A DNA stretch of 64,000 bases from NCBI GenBank assembly GCA_036898135.1, contig CM072526.1, positions 1,891,534 through 1,955,533 of the forward strand. The letters run 5' to 3'. Positions 61,451 to 64,000 of this stretch are shown here, in pieces. The notes under the pieces are model-generated. The model had not been told where the DNA came from, did no database searches, and saw only the letters and a program-made list of their open reading frames with translations. Position numbers and translations under genes: made by a program. Every line of letters starts with the position of its first letter. The stretch's first letter is position 1. Source of the stretch: Oncomelania hupensis. Its lineage: Eukaryota > Mollusca > Gastropoda > Littorinimorpha > Pomatiopsidae.

Positions 61451-62729
61451 CCCCTCTTGATACTCGACCCCCCCCTGTGTTCGGACATTTGCAGTGCACA
61501 GTCGTTACTTAGACGTGGTTGATTAGCAACCCTCGTTCATCTGACATTCCATTTCATTGTTCATCGACCCATTGATTCTTCCATCACCATTTTTCTCGTT
61601 TCATGTGTAAATGTTGTATGTGTATGAGTGTGTGGTATGAATGAATAAATAGCTTGAAAGTTGTATATATATTCGTTGTGTTTTCATCACTTCCGTCTGC
61701 GGGTAATCGTCATTCTTTCTGGGTTGTCTGCGTGTGGAAGTTGTCTGTTTGTGGCGTCTGCCCGGAGAGAGTCGTGGCGGTGACAGGGTGCACAAGAACT
61801 TAGCCGTCATATTGCGCTATGCTTACCGCATCACACTTACAACCATGTTTTCCTCTTTATGTAAATCACAGCCAGCACCTAAGCTAACCTACGCTGGTGG
61901 GTTCGTGGCTGTGGTTATGGGCGAGTGCTGCCTTCATGGACGGCATGGACGGGTGAGCCAAGGGACGGATCACCCAAGACGCACTAGTGCCAGATGGGAT
62001 GCTAGGACTATTTTCCTAGTGTAGACTTCGAACCAAGACATTCAACGTCGATGGGGAAGGATCCATTTTACAAGGCTGGACAAAGACGCTCGGCGCCAAG
62101 ATTCGAATGCTTGTTTCAGCACATATGTCAGATAAGTACAGTTCCTCCGTTTTCTTCCCGTCTGTTTGACATTCTGATTGCAGATCCTCAGGTCGTCCAG
62201 AGACTGAGTTCACACACGTTGAGCTATCTAGGACAAGTGAACAGTTACCTAGGAAGGTGAAACTTAAGACTGCTTTGTGTGTGTGTTGGTCAAAACAGTT
62301 TTCCAACAAAATATGTGTCCATGGCTACGATGGAAAACTTAAGTGTCTTGTTGCTGGATTTCTTTTTTCCATTTTGAGGTTATTTTGTTATTGTATGCAT
62401 TCATAATTATGAAGAAATTCTGTTGGGTGTGAATATAAAGTTATTTGTTGCTAGAGGTGACTCCTTGTCGGTATGAACATTCTGTGTTTTTTTTTTTAAC
62501 CTGTGTTATTATAGTTGGTTTTCTGGTTGTCCAAAACTATCCCTCGTCGTCTGACTGTTGCCCAATGCCCTAACTCTGGCCACAGTGACAGAACCTGAAT
62601 ATAAATTGTACAATTGTGAAGACTGTTATGCAATGTTTTCAAATAGTCCAACAGAGAACCATTTCTTTCCTTCATGAATGTTAGGTAATCATACTAGGGT
62701 AAGGGCGAATTGCCTACTTAAATGGTTAC

Positions 62730-63179
62730 CTGCTGCTGAATGGCCATTAGCGTAGCCGTGGCAATGGCTGTGGCCGGCACCATTCCAGTGCTTCTGTTCA
62801 CTCCGCCTTGGGAAGTCAGCAAAGGGTTCTCACCATCACTCACACTCCTGTTCCCCGATACCGCACACACTGAAGATGTAGAATCCTGATTCCCCGCTGA
62901 ATTTCCATGGGCGTTTTCACCTCCTTGTTCATCCTCCTCTTCTTCTTCTCCTTCTTCTTCAGAGCTGGATGTGCCTGAAGGGTAGTCTTCACTGTTCATT
63001 GGGACCACGATCATGTTGTGCCCGTCCGTAAGGGTGGAGGCGCGGATTTCTTCAATGTCTGGGATGTCGCTGTTGTCTTGTCCTTCGGCTAAGGAGTAGC
63101 AGGCGGAGATTGACATCTGTGGTACACCGCTTGCTTCCTCTTCCTCCCTCTGGTGGTGAGAAGGTTCAAACATAATTTG
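62730..63179 (-). CDS. Upstream coding exon of the zinc-finger gene, acidic
   Basis: The donor CAG|GTAACC lies at 62729 and an AG acceptor candidate (CCACAG) above 63179, phase 0. The frame stays open up to about 63212, so the upstream boundary or a start codon there is uncertain. It encodes SISACYSLAEGQDNSDIPDI, an acidic tract (SSSEEEGEEEEEDEQGGEN) and TAIATATLMAIQQQ. It reads in frame into 56261-56527. No domain recognised. The gene probably continues to the right of the window. Confidence 0.6.
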
Positions 63180-63229
63180 CTGTGGTTTGTGTGGATAATT
63201 TACATAATTCAATTTTCTTTTTTAAAATA

Positions 63230-63345
63230 AAGAAGGAAGAAGAAGAAGAAATAGAAGAAGAAGAAGAAGAGATGATGATGATAATAATGATGATAATGAT
63301 GATGATGATGATAATGATGATGATTATTATTATTATGAAGAGGTG
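63230..63345. repeat. Purine-rich GAA/GAT/AAT microsatellite
   Basis: AGA/GAA triplets pass into GAT/AAT triplets immediately upstream (in gene sense) of the 62730-63179 exon. Confidence 0.88.
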
Positions 63346-63463
63346 GAAAAAGAAGAAGACAAACGAAACAACTCCAACTAAATATTAAAGAATATTTAAA
63401 TTATCAAGGCAGAGAATGTAATTTTCTGATGTATAAATAACACCTCTCCATCCCTCGCAAACT

Positions 63464-63998
63464 GATTGATTGATTGATTGATTGTTGCTTTAGGTCCAGC
63501 GGACTCTTCCGAGCCAAATCAGGACCGGACAACCCCCGATCCGCATAAAAAATCTGCTGAAACAACCCTAGTGGGAAAATTGAATGCCCTCCACCGGCCA
63601 GTCACTTTACAATAAAGACATCCCACGCAGGGGACGGCTGAGGCTTTACCCCAACTACTCGAACCCCCGGTTACAAAAACAAAATAGAATACAAACATCA
63701 TTATAAATTATCAACAAAACACATACATATAAAATGCCTACATTGCTAAACAACAACATCATAGGAAGCCCTAGTGACCACCCGGCAGAAAGCGTCCAAC
63801 ACTCCCAAGCTGATCCAACAGACTTCCTACACAAACAAGGAGTCTTGTCCAGGAAGAGTTTTCAAGAAAAAAGGTAGGTCATTGATCTAGCAAAGAAGAG
63901 CAAATGAGGAAGACAGCGACAGTGGGAATTTAAAGCACTAAATTTCCAGAAAGTGGGGATACTATTTATACTGAAACCCCCGGCACTCCAACGGGGGG
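63464..63998 (-). mobile_element. TATA-bearing retroposon, copy H
   Basis: Minus orientation with a (GATT)n tail at 63464-63484 and the CGGCACTCCAACGGGG terminus at the window end. A short deletion near 63885 and disruption of the open frame distinguish it from copy A. Confidence 0.82.
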
Positions 63999-64000
63999 AA

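Overview
The window looks like eukaryotic nuclear DNA from a marine invertebrate. A mollusc, perhaps a gastropod, is my best guess, but that rests on overall character and no species-diagnostic gene is present. Supporting this are multi-exon genes with GT/AG introns, long trinucleotide and dinucleotide microsatellites, several families of dispersed retroposons, minisatellites of 34, 43, 50, about 60 and 154 bp, and a short interstitial TTAGGG tract. I see no bacterial operon, CRISPR array or functional RNA gene.

Region 1 (1 to about 36.6 kb, + strand) is the 3' two-thirds or so of one large cadherin-superfamily gene. I reconstruct 27 exons by joining acceptor and donor sites in compatible phase. 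Together they read about 1,400 codons without a stop: roughly 12.5 extracellular cadherin (EC) repeats, a Thr/Pro/Ser-rich juxtamembrane stalk, one transmembrane helix and a short cytoplasmic tail with no recognisable catenin-binding region. The start lies upstream of the window. The EC region is an internal duplication: exons at 4805-14334 and 15102-29884 repeat the same order, phases and sequence motifs as a five-EC cassette, and exons at 116-4539 match the end of that cassette.

Two large arrays sit inside introns of this gene. A ~34-bp satellite of about 110 copies (21216-25000) starts at the splice donor of the preceding exon, and every unit carries a donor-like GAG|GTAAGC and an acceptor-like CTACAG. 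A 50-bp array of about 80 copies (about 30450-34600) is bounded by inverted repeats from which its unit appears to derive.

Region 2 (36.6-53.5 kb) has no convincing exon. It holds microsatellites, a 43-bp minisatellite of 26 copies, several copies of a ~575-bp TATA-bearing retroposon, and a ~1-kb repeat family rich in TCAAGGTCA motifs, two copies of which face each other.

Region 3 (53.5-63.2 kb, - strand) holds the 3' end of a zinc-finger gene. A Ser/acidic exon (62730-63179), a Ser/Thr-rich exon (56261-56527) and a terminal exon with two C2H2 fingers (54013-54270) join in phase 0. The finger pair resembles the C-terminal dimerisation fingers of Ikaros/Hunchback proteins. Past its stop lie about three decayed 154-bp partial copies of that exon. 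Its introns contain LINE fragments. The window ends in another copy of the TATA-bearing retroposon.

All boundaries and family assignments come from reading the sequence; no alignment or database search was run.
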